From the NCBI RefSeq assembly GCF_024810105.1, contig NZ_JANUDX010000014.1:32450-96449 (forward strand): a stretch of DNA of 64,000 bases. Reading direction: 5' to 3'. The position numbers and the translations under genes were made by a program. The DNA comes from Stenotrophomonas sp. BIGb0135 (GTDB lineage Bacteria; Pseudomonadota; Gammaproteobacteria; Xanthomonadales; Xanthomonadaceae). The notes beneath the pieces are model-generated. The model was not told the DNA's origin and did not search any database. It saw only the letters and a list, made by a program, of their open reading frames with translations. This document shows, one piece after another, positions 17,038 to 25,550 of this stretch (positions are counted from its first letter, which is position 1; the number at the start of each line of letters is the position of its first letter).

Positions 17038-18000
17038 ATGGACCGGCTTTCCGACCATGCCGCGCCCGCGCTGGAGGCCGATGCGCGCGAGGTGCTGGCC
17101 CGGCAGCCCTCGCTGCCGCTGCCGGGGCGCGGGCACACGCTGGAGCGCTGGCGTGCGCTTGCCGGCATCGCCGGGCATGACCTGTGCGTGGCCAAGGTAG
17201 TGGAGGCGCACTACGACGCGCAGGCGATCCTTGCCGATCTGCACGCCGCGCCGTTGCCGCCCGATGCGCTGGCGGCGGTGTGGGCGGCGGAAGGACCGCA
17301 GGCAACGCTGCACTTCGACCCGGCCACCGGCACGGTCAACGGCACCAAGCCGTGGTGCTCCGGCGCCGGGCTGGTGGATGAGGCGCTGGTGACCGCGCGC
17401 AGTGACGACGGTGCACAGCTGCTGCGCATCCGCGTCGACGCACCGGGCATCCTGCTGCAGCCGCAGACCTGGCATGCCACCGGGATGAGCCGCATTCCCA
17501 GCGGCAGCGTGCAGTTCACCGACGTGCCTGCCATCGCCGTCGGCAAACCCGGTGGCTACCTCGCGCGCCCCGGCTTCTGGCATGGCGGGGCCGGCATCGC
17601 CGCGTGCTGGTACGGTGCGGCGGCGGCCCTGGCCGCGCCCCTGCAACGCTCGCCGCGGGTGGCCGGGGACGGCCAGACCGCCGCCTTGCTGGGACAGGTG
17701 GACATGGCATTGCAGGCTACTGCCGCGCTCATCCGCGAACTGGCGGCGTGGATCGATGCGATGCCGTCGCAGCCGCACCAGTCCGATGTGATCCGCGTGC
17801 GCAGCGTGGTCGAGCGCAGCTGCACGCAGGTACTCGATGCCGTGGGCCGCGCGCTTGGCCCGGCGCCGATGTGCCTGGACGCCGCACATGCCCGCCGTTG
17901 GAGCGACCTCACCGTGTTCATCCGGCAGAGCCATGCCGACCGTGACTGGGCCGAACTGGGCCGTGCGGTCCAGACGCAGGAGGGGCCGTGGACGCTGTAG
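17038..18000 (+). CDS. Acyl-CoA dehydrogenase-like protein, short
   Basis: The 320-residue protein has the middle beta-domain of acyl-CoA dehydrogenases (VNGTKPWCSGAGLVDEALV and the following strands) and a C-terminal helical bundle (residues 215-310). It is 50-70 residues shorter than typical enzymes, mostly at the N-terminus and in the C-terminal domain. No obvious catalytic Glu of the usual context was identified by eye. The substrate may be a carrier-bound or free metabolite rather than a fatty acyl-CoA. It starts one base after the dehydrogenase stop and overlaps the PIG-L gene. Confidence 0.7.
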   Translation: MDRLSDHAAPALEADAREVLARQPSLPLPGRGHTLERWRALAGIAGHDLCVAKVVEAHYDAQAILADLHAAPLPPDALAAVWAAEGPQATLHFDPATGTVNGTKPWCSGAGLVDEALVTARSDDGAQLLRIRVDAPGILLQPQTWHATGMSRIPSGSVQFTDVPAIAVGKPGGYLARPGFWHGGAGIAACWYGAAAALAAPLQRSPRVAGDGQTAALLGQVDMALQATAALIRELAAWIDAMPSQPHQSDVIRVRSVVERSCTQVLDAVGRALGPAPMCLDAAHARRWSDLTVFIRQSHADRDWAELGRAVQTQEGPWTL

Positions 18001-18746
18001 GACCACGCATTGAAGGACAGGGCAGCCTGGAGGCCGACTGGGCCGCCTGCACCTGGTTGGAGGCGCTGCCGGTCCACGACGCGGCCAGCGTGCTGCGGGA
18101 TGTGCGCCGCCTGGTGGTGGTCTCGCCGCACCCGGATGACGAAGTGCTTGCGTGCGCCGGCGTGATGCAGGCTGCGCTGGCCCAGGACATCGCGGTGCAC
18201 GTGGTGTCGGTGACCGACGGGGAAGCCTGTTACCCGGATGCGCCGTTGTGGCCGGCGGCGCGCCTGCGCGATGCACGCCGGCATGAGCTGGCCACGGCGA
18301 TGCGCTTGTTGGGCCTGGACGCCACCCATGTGACCCCGCTTGGCCTGCCCGACGGCAGCGTGGCCACCCACGAGGCCGAGCTGGCCGCGCAACTGGCCGC
18401 GCAGGCACTGCCCGGGGACCTGCTGGTAGCGCCGTGGGTGGGTGACGCGCACCCCGACCATGACGCGGCCGGGCGTGCGGCGCAGGCGGCGGCCCGCGGG
18501 CGTGGCATTCGCAGCCTGCAGTACCCGGTGTGGGCCTGGCACTGGCTGGATCCACGCGCTGCCACCGGCCCTTGGCCGGGCGCGATGCGCATTCCGATGA
18601 GCCGCGCGGCGCAGGCGCGCAAGCACGACGCGATGCAGGCATTTGCCACCCAGACCGGCGCAGTGGAGGGCCTGGACTGCGAGCCGATCCTGCCGGCGCA
18701 CGTGACCGCGCGTTTCCGGCGCGCGTTCGAGGTGCTGATCGGATGA
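17988..18746 (+). CDS. PIG-L family N-deacetylase
   Basis: The 252-residue protein carries the zinc-binding motif SPHPDDEVLACAG (about residues 45-57) and the second motif GDAHPDHDAAGRAA with the remaining His ligands, both diagnostic of the LmbE/PIG-L fold. These enzymes remove N-acetyl groups from amino sugars or related amides. The start is a GTG inside the end of the previous gene, preceded by AGGAGGGG. It overlaps the methyltransferase by four bases (ATGA). Elsewhere PIG-L and methyltransferase modules occur fused, which supports a common pathway. Confidence 0.85.
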   Translation: MDAVGPRIEGQGSLEADWAACTWLEALPVHDAASVLRDVRRLVVVSPHPDDEVLACAGVMQAALAQDIAVHVVSVTDGEACYPDAPLWPAARLRDARRHELATAMRLLGLDATHVTPLGLPDGSVATHEAELAAQLAAQALPGDLLVAPWVGDAHPDHDAAGRAAQAAARGRGIRSLQYPVWAWHWLDPRAATGPWPGAMRIPMSRAAQARKHDAMQAFATQTGAVEGLDCEPILPAHVTARFRRAFEVLIG

Positions 18747-19330
18747 GTACCGCCGACTACTTCCAGAAGCTGTACCAGCAGCCGGACCCCTTTCATTACC
18801 GCAGCCGCTGGTACGAGGCGCGCAAGCGCGCGCTCACCCTGGCGTGCCTGCCCCGGCTGCGCTATGCCAGCGCATGGGAGCTGGGGTGTTCCAACGGCGT
18901 GCTCACCGCCGCGCTCGCCGCACGCTGCGATGCCTTGCTGGGCACCGACATCAGCGCCGAGGCGCTGGCCGAGGCCGCGATCTCCACGCAGGCGTGGCCG
19001 GGGGTGACGCTGCAACGCGCCGACCACCCGGGTGACTGGCCGCCGGGCAGGTTCGACCTGATCGTGGTGAGCGAAGTGGGCTACTACCTGGACACGACGG
19101 CGTTGGCGCTGATGGCGCGGCAACTGCATGCCAGCCTTGCCGATGACGGGCTGTTGCTGGCCTGCCACTGGCGGCATCCGTTCGACGAAGCGCGCACAAC
19201 CACGCCGCAGGTGCACCGCGCCCTGTCGGCCACGCTGCGGGAGGCGTTCACCTACCAGGATGAAGACCTGCTCCTGCAGGGCTGGAGCACGCAGCCGGTC
19301 AGCGTGGCGCAGCAGGAGGGCCTGCGATGA
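18743..19330 (+). CDS. NodS-like SAM-dependent methyltransferase
   Basis: The 195-residue protein has the NodS-type N-terminus (ADYFQKLYQQPDPFHYRSRW) and motif I as ELGCSNGVLT, with the acidic end of strand two at GTDIS. NodS methylates the free amino group of a deacetylated chito-oligosaccharide, so following an N-deacetylase gene is suggestive: deacetylation and then N-methylation of an amino compound. ATGA overlaps join it to both neighbours. No membrane segment or leader is seen. Confidence 0.8.
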   Translation: MSTADYFQKLYQQPDPFHYRSRWYEARKRALTLACLPRLRYASAWELGCSNGVLTAALAARCDALLGTDISAEALAEAAISTQAWPGVTLQRADHPGDWPPGRFDLIVVSEVGYYLDTTALALMARQLHASLADDGLLLACHWRHPFDEARTTTPQVHRALSATLREAFTYQDEDLLLQGWSTQPVSVAQQEGLR

Positions 19331-20028
19331 TCGCGGTGATCGTCCCGGCCCACAACGAGGTGGCGGACATCGGTCGCTGCCTGGCGGCGATCAACGTGGC
19401 CGGCGCGCATCCGCGTCTGCAGGGTGAGCCGGTCCTGGCGGTGGTCGCCCTGGATGACTGCAGCGACGGCACGGAGGCCGTGGCCGCCTCCTTCGGGGCG
19501 GCCACCCTCACCGTGGACGCGCGCTGCGTGGGCGCGGCGCGGGCAGCGGCGGCCAACCACGCGCTGGCGCTGGGCGCGCGCTGGATCGCCAGCACCGATG
19601 CGGACACGCTGGTGCCGCCGGAGTGGGTGTGGAAGCAGACGCGCTGCGGTGCCGACGCTTTCTGCGGGGTGGTGGACGTGGTGGATTGGCTGGATTACCC
19701 GCAGGCCGTGCGCGAGGCCTTCGCCTGCCGGGAAGTGGCCCGCGACGGCCACGGCCACGTGCATGGCGCCAACCTGGGCGTCAGTGCCGCGGCCTACCTG
19801 GCGGCAGGAGGCTTCGCGGCGTTGGCCACCGGCGAGGACGTGGCGCTGGTGCAGGCGCTGCAGCGCAGCCGCGCCAGCATCGCCTGGCATGCGCGACCGG
19901 CGGTGGCCACCAGCGCCCGTCGTGCGGCGAAGGCGCCGCAGGGCTTCAGTGGGTTCCTGCGCGCGCTGGAACGCGAGGTGCTGGACGCAGGCACGGCCTT
20001 GCTGCCGACGCCGGCGTTGCTGCGCTGA
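19327..20028 (+). CDS. Family 2 glycosyltransferase
   Basis: The 233-residue GT-A protein shows the N-terminal IVPAHNEVADIGRCL, the first Asp in ALDDCSDGT and the metal-binding DxD-like STDADT, followed by the acceptor-side loop with GEDVAL. There is no membrane helix, so it is probably cytosolic. It is the last gene of the five-gene series and overlaps the methyltransferase by four bases. Donor sugar and acceptor are unknown. Confidence 0.85.
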   Translation: MIAVIVPAHNEVADIGRCLAAINVAGAHPRLQGEPVLAVVALDDCSDGTEAVAASFGAATLTVDARCVGAARAAAANHALALGARWIASTDADTLVPPEWVWKQTRCGADAFCGVVDVVDWLDYPQAVREAFACREVARDGHGHVHGANLGVSAAAYLAAGGFAALATGEDVALVQALQRSRASIAWHARPAVATSARRAAKAPQGFSGFLRALEREVLDAGTALLPTPALLR

Positions 20029-20029
20029 C

Positions 20030-20063
20030 GAGGCGGCGGCAACGCCGGTGCGGCAGCCGCCTC
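20030..20063. terminator. Bidirectional hairpin between convergent genes
   Basis: GAGGCGGC (20030-20037) and GCCGCCTC (20056-20063) are perfect inverted repeats lying between the stop of the glycosyltransferase and the stop of the hybrid kinase on the other strand; the right arm overlaps the latter stop. There is no clear T-run on either side, so termination is inferred from position. Confidence 0.4.
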
Positions 20064-22872
20064 AGGCGTTGGCCAGCACCGTGCGTACCCGCGTGGCCAG
20101 TTCGTCCAGGGTGAACGGCTTGCCGATCACCTGCACGCTGGGGTCGAGCACGCCGTCGCGCTCCAGCGCATTGCGGCTGTACCCGGTGGCGAACAACACC
20201 CGCAGGTCCGGCCGCCGCCGCAGCGCTTCGTCGGCCAGCTCGCGCCCGTTGACCTGCGGCATCACCACGTCGGTGAACAGCAGCGCGATGGCCGGATGCG
20301 CATCCAGCAGTGCCAACGCCGTGGCAGCGCCATCGGCGGCCAGCACGGGGTAGCCCATCTCGCTCAGGGCGTCGATGGAGAACTGCCGCACGGCCGGTTC
20401 GTCGTCCACCACCAGGATCAACTCGCGGTCGCCGCCTGGCGCTGCCGTGCCCTCCGACCCCTGCGCGCCGCCCGCATCGCCTGCGTCGCCGGCCTCCATC
20501 GCCGCGACCGGGCGCGGCAGGTACACCTTTACCATGGTGCCCTGGCCCACCTGCGAGGCGATCTTGAGGTGGCCGCTGGACTGCTTCACGAACCCGTACA
20601 CCTGCGAGAGCCCCAGCCCGGTGCCCTGGCCGACGCCCTTGGTGGTGAAGAAGGGATCGAAGGCCTTGGCGATCACCTCCGGCGGCATGCCGTGGCCGCT
20701 GTCGGCCACGCTGATCATGATGTAGCGGCCGGGCGGTACGTCGGGATGCGCGTCGTCGCCGGGCGCATCGATGCAGCAGTTGGCGGTGGCCACCCGCAGA
20801 TGACCGCCCTCCGGCATGGCGTCGCGCGCGTTGACGGCCAGGTTGAGGATGACGTTCTCCAGCTGGTTGGCATCGGCGAACGCCGGCGACAGGTCGTCGG
20901 CCAGCACCGTGTCCAGATGGATGCGGCTGCCCAGCGAGTGCACCAGCAGGTCCGACATGCCGGCCACCAGCTGGTTCACGTCCAGCTGCACCGGCTGCAG
21001 CGGCTGCTGGCGTGAGAACGCGAGCAGGCGCTGGGTGAGCTGGGCGGCGCGGCTGGCGCCGTCGATGGCCATGTCGATGTAGCGCGTGGCGCGCGGGTCG
21101 CTGTCGCCCAGGCGCAGGGCCAGCAGGTCCAGCGGGCCGATCACCGTGGCCAGCATGTTGTTGAAGTCATGCGCGATGCCGCCGGTCAGCTGGCCCACCG
21201 CTTCCATTTTCTGGCTCTGCCGGAGCGCATCTTCCACCCGGGTGCGCTCGGCCACTTCCTCGGCCACGCGGCTTTCCAGGCGCTCGTTCAATTCGTGCAG
21301 GCGCGCATCGGCGGCCTTGCGTGCGCTGATGTCGATGGCCACGCCCACCACGCGCACGCAGCGATCGCCGTCGAACAGGCCCTGGCCCTTGGCGGCGACC
21401 CAGCGCACCACGCCATCTTCCTTGCCGATGGTGCGGTACTCCACGTCGTAGCGCGCGCGCTGCGCGGGGTCGGCCGCGGCGGCAAACGCGGCGCTGGTCA
21501 TGGCCAGGTCGTCCGGGTGGATGCCGCCGTAGAAGTCGCGCATGGAGACGGCCACGTCCGGCGAGATGCCGAACATCGCCTTGGTCCGTGCCGGCCAGAT
21601 CAACACATCGTGCACCAGGTCCACGTCCCAGAAGCCCATGTCGCCGGCCTCGGTGGCCAGGCGCAGGCGCTCTTCACTGTCGGCCAGGGCGGCCTCGGCG
21701 GCCTTGCGCCCGGACAGGTCGAGCATGGCGCCGATCATCCGCACCGGCTCACCGGCGGCGCCCCGCAGCATCGCACCGCGGTCGAGCACGGCGGCGTAGC
21801 TGCCATCGGCCCGGCGGAACCGGTATTCGGCCGACCACGCGTCGCCGTCGCCGTCGATGACGGCATGGATGCCGGCGTCCACCCGCGCACGGTCGTCGGG
21901 GTGGATGTGGTCCAGCCACCACTGTGCGTCGGTCTCGCTGTGCGCATGCCCGAACAGGGTGGCCAGCGCCTCGTTCCAGACCACCTGGCCATCGCTGATG
22001 CGCCAGTCCCAGATCGCATCGTTGGTGGCGCGGGCGGCCAGCCGGTAGCGCTCCTCCACTTCCAGGTGGCGCGCTTCGGCCACCTTGCGCGCGGTGATGT
22101 CCAGCGAGGTGCCTATCAGCCCGACCACATTGCCGTCGGCATCGCGCAGGGGCGACTTGGTGGACAGCCAGTGCGCGCGCCGGCCATCGGGAAAGCTGAC
22201 CTCTTCCTCCAGCTGCTCGCTCTGCCCGCTGGCCATCACCCGCTCGTCGGTCGCCATCACCGTGGCGGCCTGCACCGGGTCGCCGAGCAGTTCGGCATCG
22301 GTGCGGCCCACGTACGCTTCCGGCGGCCTGCCGATCAGCTCGGTGGTGCCGCGGTTGCCGATCAGGATCCGGCCTTGCCGGTCCTTGGCGTAGACCACGC
22401 CGGGCGTAGCCTCCACGAAGGAACGCAGCAGGGTCTGCGCCTGGTCGCGCTCGGCTTCCACCCGGCGTCGTTCGTCGATGTCGATGAGTACGCCGGGGAA
22501 ACCGATGGCCTTGCCCTCGGCATCCAGGTCCACCCGGCCGATGGCTTCGATCCAGCGGTACTGTCCATCCGCGCTGCGGGTACGGTACTGGTGTGCGTAG
22601 CGGCCGCCGCGACGGACGGCCTCGGCGATCGCCTCGGCCAGGCCGGGCCGGTCCTCGGGATGCACCGCGGCCACCACCTGTTCCAGGCGCAGCTCGGTGC
22701 GGGCCAGCGCCGGGTCCAGGCCATGCACGCGGGCCAGCGCATCGTCGACGGTGAGGCTGTCCTGGGCCACGTCCCAGAACCAGGTGCCGATGATGGCGCC
22801 GGCGGCCAGCGCCATGTTGACCCGCTCGGTGTCACGCTCGCCTGGTGGATCGGAAGAATGCGAAGCGCTCAC
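20062..22872 (-). CDS. Multi-PAS hybrid sensor histidine kinase
   Basis: The 936-residue soluble protein has four PAS/PAC modules (about residues 15-135, 145-270, 280-400 and 405-530). They are followed by a dimerisation domain with the phospho-accepting His in GGIAHDFNNML, an ATPase domain (NLAVNARDAMPEGG; GTGLGLSQVYGFVKQS) and a C-terminal receiver domain with Asp in FTDVVMPQ and Lys in IGKPFTL. No membrane segment is visible, so it senses an intracellular signal. It closely resembles the hybrid kinase at 27315 in its kinase core. Its partner is not adjacent. Confidence 0.9.
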   Translation of the reverse strand: MSASHSSDPPGERDTERVNMALAAGAIIGTWFWDVAQDSLTVDDALARVHGLDPALARTELRLEQVVAAVHPEDRPGLAEAIAEAVRRGGRYAHQYRTRSADGQYRWIEAIGRVDLDAEGKAIGFPGVLIDIDERRRVEAERDQAQTLLRSFVEATPGVVYAKDRQGRILIGNRGTTELIGRPPEAYVGRTDAELLGDPVQAATVMATDERVMASGQSEQLEEEVSFPDGRRAHWLSTKSPLRDADGNVVGLIGTSLDITARKVAEARHLEVEERYRLAARATNDAIWDWRISDGQVVWNEALATLFGHAHSETDAQWWLDHIHPDDRARVDAGIHAVIDGDGDAWSAEYRFRRADGSYAAVLDRGAMLRGAAGEPVRMIGAMLDLSGRKAAEAALADSEERLRLATEAGDMGFWDVDLVHDVLIWPARTKAMFGISPDVAVSMRDFYGGIHPDDLAMTSAAFAAAADPAQRARYDVEYRTIGKEDGVVRWVAAKGQGLFDGDRCVRVVGVAIDISARKAADARLHELNERLESRVAEEVAERTRVEDALRQSQKMEAVGQLTGGIAHDFNNMLATVIGPLDLLALRLGDSDPRATRYIDMAIDGASRAAQLTQRLLAFSRQQPLQPVQLDVNQLVAGMSDLLVHSLGSRIHLDTVLADDLSPAFADANQLENVILNLAVNARDAMPEGGHLRVATANCCIDAPGDDAHPDVPPGRYIMISVADSGHGMPPEVIAKAFDPFFTTKGVGQGTGLGLSQVYGFVKQSSGHLKIASQVGQGTMVKVYLPRPVAAMEAGDAGDAGGAQGSEGTAAPGGDRELILVVDDEPAVRQFSIDALSEMGYPVLAADGAATALALLDAHPAIALLFTDVVMPQVNGRELADEALRRRPDLRVLFATGYSRNALERDGVLDPSVQVIGKPFTLDELATRVRTVLANA

Positions 22873-23127
22873 GGGGTACTCGCGGTGAAAGGGGAGGAGT
22901 CCAGGCGTTCACCCGGAAGATGCAGCGAGGCGAGGCGAGGAGGCGACCTAGAGTAGCGCCGCCGCCCGCGCATGGGGAACCACGGCACGGCCCCGGCCGG
23001 CGCAGCGGGACCGGTCGGCGTGCGGCTTCCCTCCCGTGCACCGACGCGGTGACGCCCCGGTTCCGGCTCCTGCAAGCCGTGGGCGGGTCGCGGTGCCTGC
23101 TGGCTCGGGCACATCCGCTCGCGCGTT

Positions 23128-23355
23128 TCACCTGGGCCACAGGACCATGCCGCCGGGGTGCGGGTCCGTGAAGAAGTCCGTCGCCGCGCGCGCCCGCGCT
23201 GCGGTGGCGGCGGGGGTGTCCTCCGGCGGGTCCCGGGCCGTGCCGGCCCAGGCCAGCGCGCTGGCCAACTGCAGTGTGCCGACACGCTTCCTGTGCTCTT
23301 CCTCGTGGTGGGCGAGCACAACGCAGGTGCGCCCGGGGCGCGGCCCGAGCGCCAT
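23128..23355 (-). CDS. Possible small hypothetical protein
   Basis: A 75-codon frame (starting MALGPRPGRTCVV) lies in an otherwise gene-free stretch, 22873-23419. It is kept only because its third codon positions are strongly G/C and its composition is protein-like. No domain, leader or good ribosome-binding site was found. It may not be expressed. Confidence 0.25.
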   Translation of the reverse strand: MALGPRPGRTCVVLAHHEEEHRKRVGTLQLASALAWAGTARDPPEDTPAATAARARAATDFFTDPHPGGMVLWPR

Positions 23356-23419
23356 ATGAGCTGCGGTCGAAGGACACCTTCAGCGGCGGCGCGGCCGGCT
23401 GAGCGGTGCGCCGCTGCCG

Positions 23420-24943
23420 TCAGCCGCGCGCGGCGAACGTGCCGTGGAAGCCGAGCGGCACCGCGTACGGCAGCCATGCCTGCGCCAGCGGGCCCTCGTC
23501 GACGCGCCGGGCGTCGAGCACGGCGATGCCGCTGCGTTGGCTGGCCGCGTCCAGCAGGGTGCCGACCAGCCAGCCGTCGTCGGCGTTGCGGCTGCCGGGG
23601 CGCGGTACGAACACGTGCTCCTCGGCCAGGATGTCGCGGCCGTAGCGGTAGACCTCGCGGCGGCCGCGGTCCACGTCGTAGCTGGCCACCGCATTGAAGT
23701 AGGGCGCGCTCGTGTCGCCGTGCATGGCCGGTGCGTACAGGCGGGCGCCGCGGCTGCCGGTGCTGCGGGTGTCGAACAGCGGGAACTCGATGCCGGTGAT
23801 GCCGGTGTCTTCCCAGTGCGCCTTGCCGGTGCGCAGGTCCAGGTGCAGCTCGCGCAGCGATGCGTTGGAGTTGGCCGCGTGCGCGGCATCGCCGGCCATG
23901 GCCGCCTGCATGGGCGAGCGCGCCTCGTTGATGTCGTCGTGGCGGACAGTGCGCATCACGATGCGGCCGTTGCGCTGGTAGGCATCGCCGAAATGGTAGG
24001 CGGCGGTGAACGCGGCCTCGAACCACTGCGCGCTGTCCGGGGCGGCCTTGGGCACGACGGCGATGCGGCAGGGGCGGTCCGGGGCAAAGGCCAGGCGCTC
24101 GAAGAACGCGCCGCCGCCCTGCCTGTAGTCGAACGGCATCAGCATGAAGACCAGGTGCGCGTCGGTCATGGCGAAGGCATGCAGGTAGCCCATGAACGGC
24201 GTGTCCAGCACGCTGGCCGAGCGCAGCTGGCCGTCCTTGCCGATCTTCCAGACCAGCAGGCCGGTGCCGCCCAGCAGCGATAGCGAGCCGAAGTTCCACA
24301 CCGTGCCGTCGCGGTCCACCAGCGGGTGCGCCGAGAACGGCACGCTGGCCAGGTCCGGGCGCCAGGCGGTCGGGCCGAGCGTGGTCAGTTCATCCGGGTC
24401 CAGTTCGAAGGCCGAGCCGGCTTCGCACAGCGCGAACAGGCGGCCGTTGATGTTGATCACCGACGTGTTGGCGGCGTTGGCGTCGTCGTTGTTGCGCACC
24501 GGCTGCATGTCCGGCACCACCGTGCCGGCGGCCGGGTACAGGAAGCGCCCGGCCTTCTGCTCGCGGGTGAACTTGGGCGTGGCCACCATGCGCGCGCGGT
24601 GGGTGAGCGTGCCATCGCCGTTGAAGTGCCACCCGTGCACCATGCCGTCGCCATCGAACCAGTGGTCGTAGCGGAAGCCGTTGCGCTCGGTCCAGGCCGG
24701 GCCGTTGCGGTACAGCGTGCCGGCCAGGCCCTGCGGCAGGCGGCCCTGCAGGGGCACCGTGGCCGGCCCCAGGGTTTCACTGTCGACGCTGCGCCAGCCG
24801 GTCAGCCACGGATGTTGCTGGCGGGCGGCGGCGAAGCTGGCGGCATCGCCGGCGAAGGCGGGCAGGCTGCGCAGCGCGGTGGCGCCGAGCAGGGCGGTGG
24901 TGGTGGCCGAGAGCAGCGAGCGGAGGAAACGTCGGCGGTCCAT
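23420..24943 (-). CDS. Tat-exported carotenoid oxygenase (RPE65/CCD family)
   Basis: The 507-residue protein starts with DRRRFLRSLLSA followed by a hydrophobic run and AFA cleavage region, a twin-arginine leader. The mature part is a seven-bladed propeller of the carotenoid cleavage dioxygenase family. Three iron-ligand contexts can be seen: FSAHPLVDRDG, GYLHAFAMTDAHLVF and the C-terminal GFHGTFAARG. Others of the four His could be in EEHVFVP. The family cleaves carotenoids or stilbenes with Fe(II). The ATG at 24943 is chosen because it begins the leader. A DUF2141 gene is 37 bp upstream in the same direction. Confidence 0.85.
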   Translation of the reverse strand: MDRRRFLRSLLSATTTALLGATALRSLPAFAGDAASFAAARQQHPWLTGWRSVDSETLGPATVPLQGRLPQGLAGTLYRNGPAWTERNGFRYDHWFDGDGMVHGWHFNGDGTLTHRARMVATPKFTREQKAGRFLYPAAGTVVPDMQPVRNNDDANAANTSVININGRLFALCEAGSAFELDPDELTTLGPTAWRPDLASVPFSAHPLVDRDGTVWNFGSLSLLGGTGLLVWKIGKDGQLRSASVLDTPFMGYLHAFAMTDAHLVFMLMPFDYRQGGGAFFERLAFAPDRPCRIAVVPKAAPDSAQWFEAAFTAAYHFGDAYQRNGRIVMRTVRHDDINEARSPMQAAMAGDAAHAANSNASLRELHLDLRTGKAHWEDTGITGIEFPLFDTRSTGSRGARLYAPAMHGDTSAPYFNAVASYDVDRGRREVYRYGRDILAEEHVFVPRPGSRNADDGWLVGTLLDAASQRSGIAVLDARRVDEGPLAQAWLPYAVPLGFHGTFAARG

Positions 24944-24980
24944 GCGGGGTCTCAAGGTTGGCGGGGAGGACGGCGGGCAA

Positions 24981-25403
24981 TCAGCGCAGCGCGATGCTGA
25001 TCGCTGCGCCGTCGGCCGGCACGTGCACGCGGGCTTCGTCGAAGGTGGGCTTGCGCTGCACCTGCGGGTTGTTGCTGAAGCCGTAGCCCTCGACCGGGAT
25101 ACCGACGATATTGGTGTCCAGCGTGCCGTTGTCGTTCTCGTCGTGGGTGACCAGCACGGCGTAGTCGCCGGCCGGCAGGTTCTTGAACACCACGTGCGCG
25201 TCATCGGTGCTGGGCGCCAGGCGCTGCGCCTGGACCGGCGCGGCCTTGCCGTCCCAGCCGGCCGTGCCATCCACCACCGCCAGGCGCACGGTGCCGGTAT
25301 GGACGCGGATGCCGTGCAGGTCCACCTGCAGGTCGCCGGCCGAGGCGGAGGCGGCCAGCAGCAGGCCGGCGAACGGGAGGCAGAACAGGGCGTTGCGGAT
25401 CAT
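24981..25403 (-). CDS. Exported DUF2141-family protein
   Basis: The 140-residue protein has a signal peptide ending at SASA-G and a beta-sandwich with the DUF2141 hallmarks FKNLPAGDYAVLVTHDENDNG and the later YGFSNNP. The acidic NDNGTLD loop resembles a calcium site. The family's function is unknown; in proteobacteria it often lies next to carotenoid oxygenases or carotenoid genes, as here (37 bp before the oxygenase gene), so the two are probably one operon. Confidence 0.85.
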   Translation of the reverse strand: MIRNALFCLPFAGLLLAASASAGDLQVDLHGIRVHTGTVRLAVVDGTAGWDGKAAPVQAQRLAPSTDDAHVVFKNLPAGDYAVLVTHDENDNGTLDTNIVGIPVEGYGFSNNPQVQRKPTFDEARVHVPADGAAISIALR

Positions 25404-25550
25404 GGCGGTGGCTCGGGTTGGGTGTGGGGCCAGTCTGCCCAGCCGTGCGGCGCGGCCCCATGCCCAGTGGTCATCGATCCGCAGTGCCGGAAGTCACTTT
25501 CTGCACGCGGGCCATTGCCGCATGGGGCACTGCACGGGCAGCATGCGGAC

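Noticed and set aside
24681..25550. Upstream extension of the membrane kinase gene
   Set aside because: The extension is antisense to the carotenoid oxygenase and DUF2141 genes and lacks membrane-protein character; the start at 25551 was chosen.
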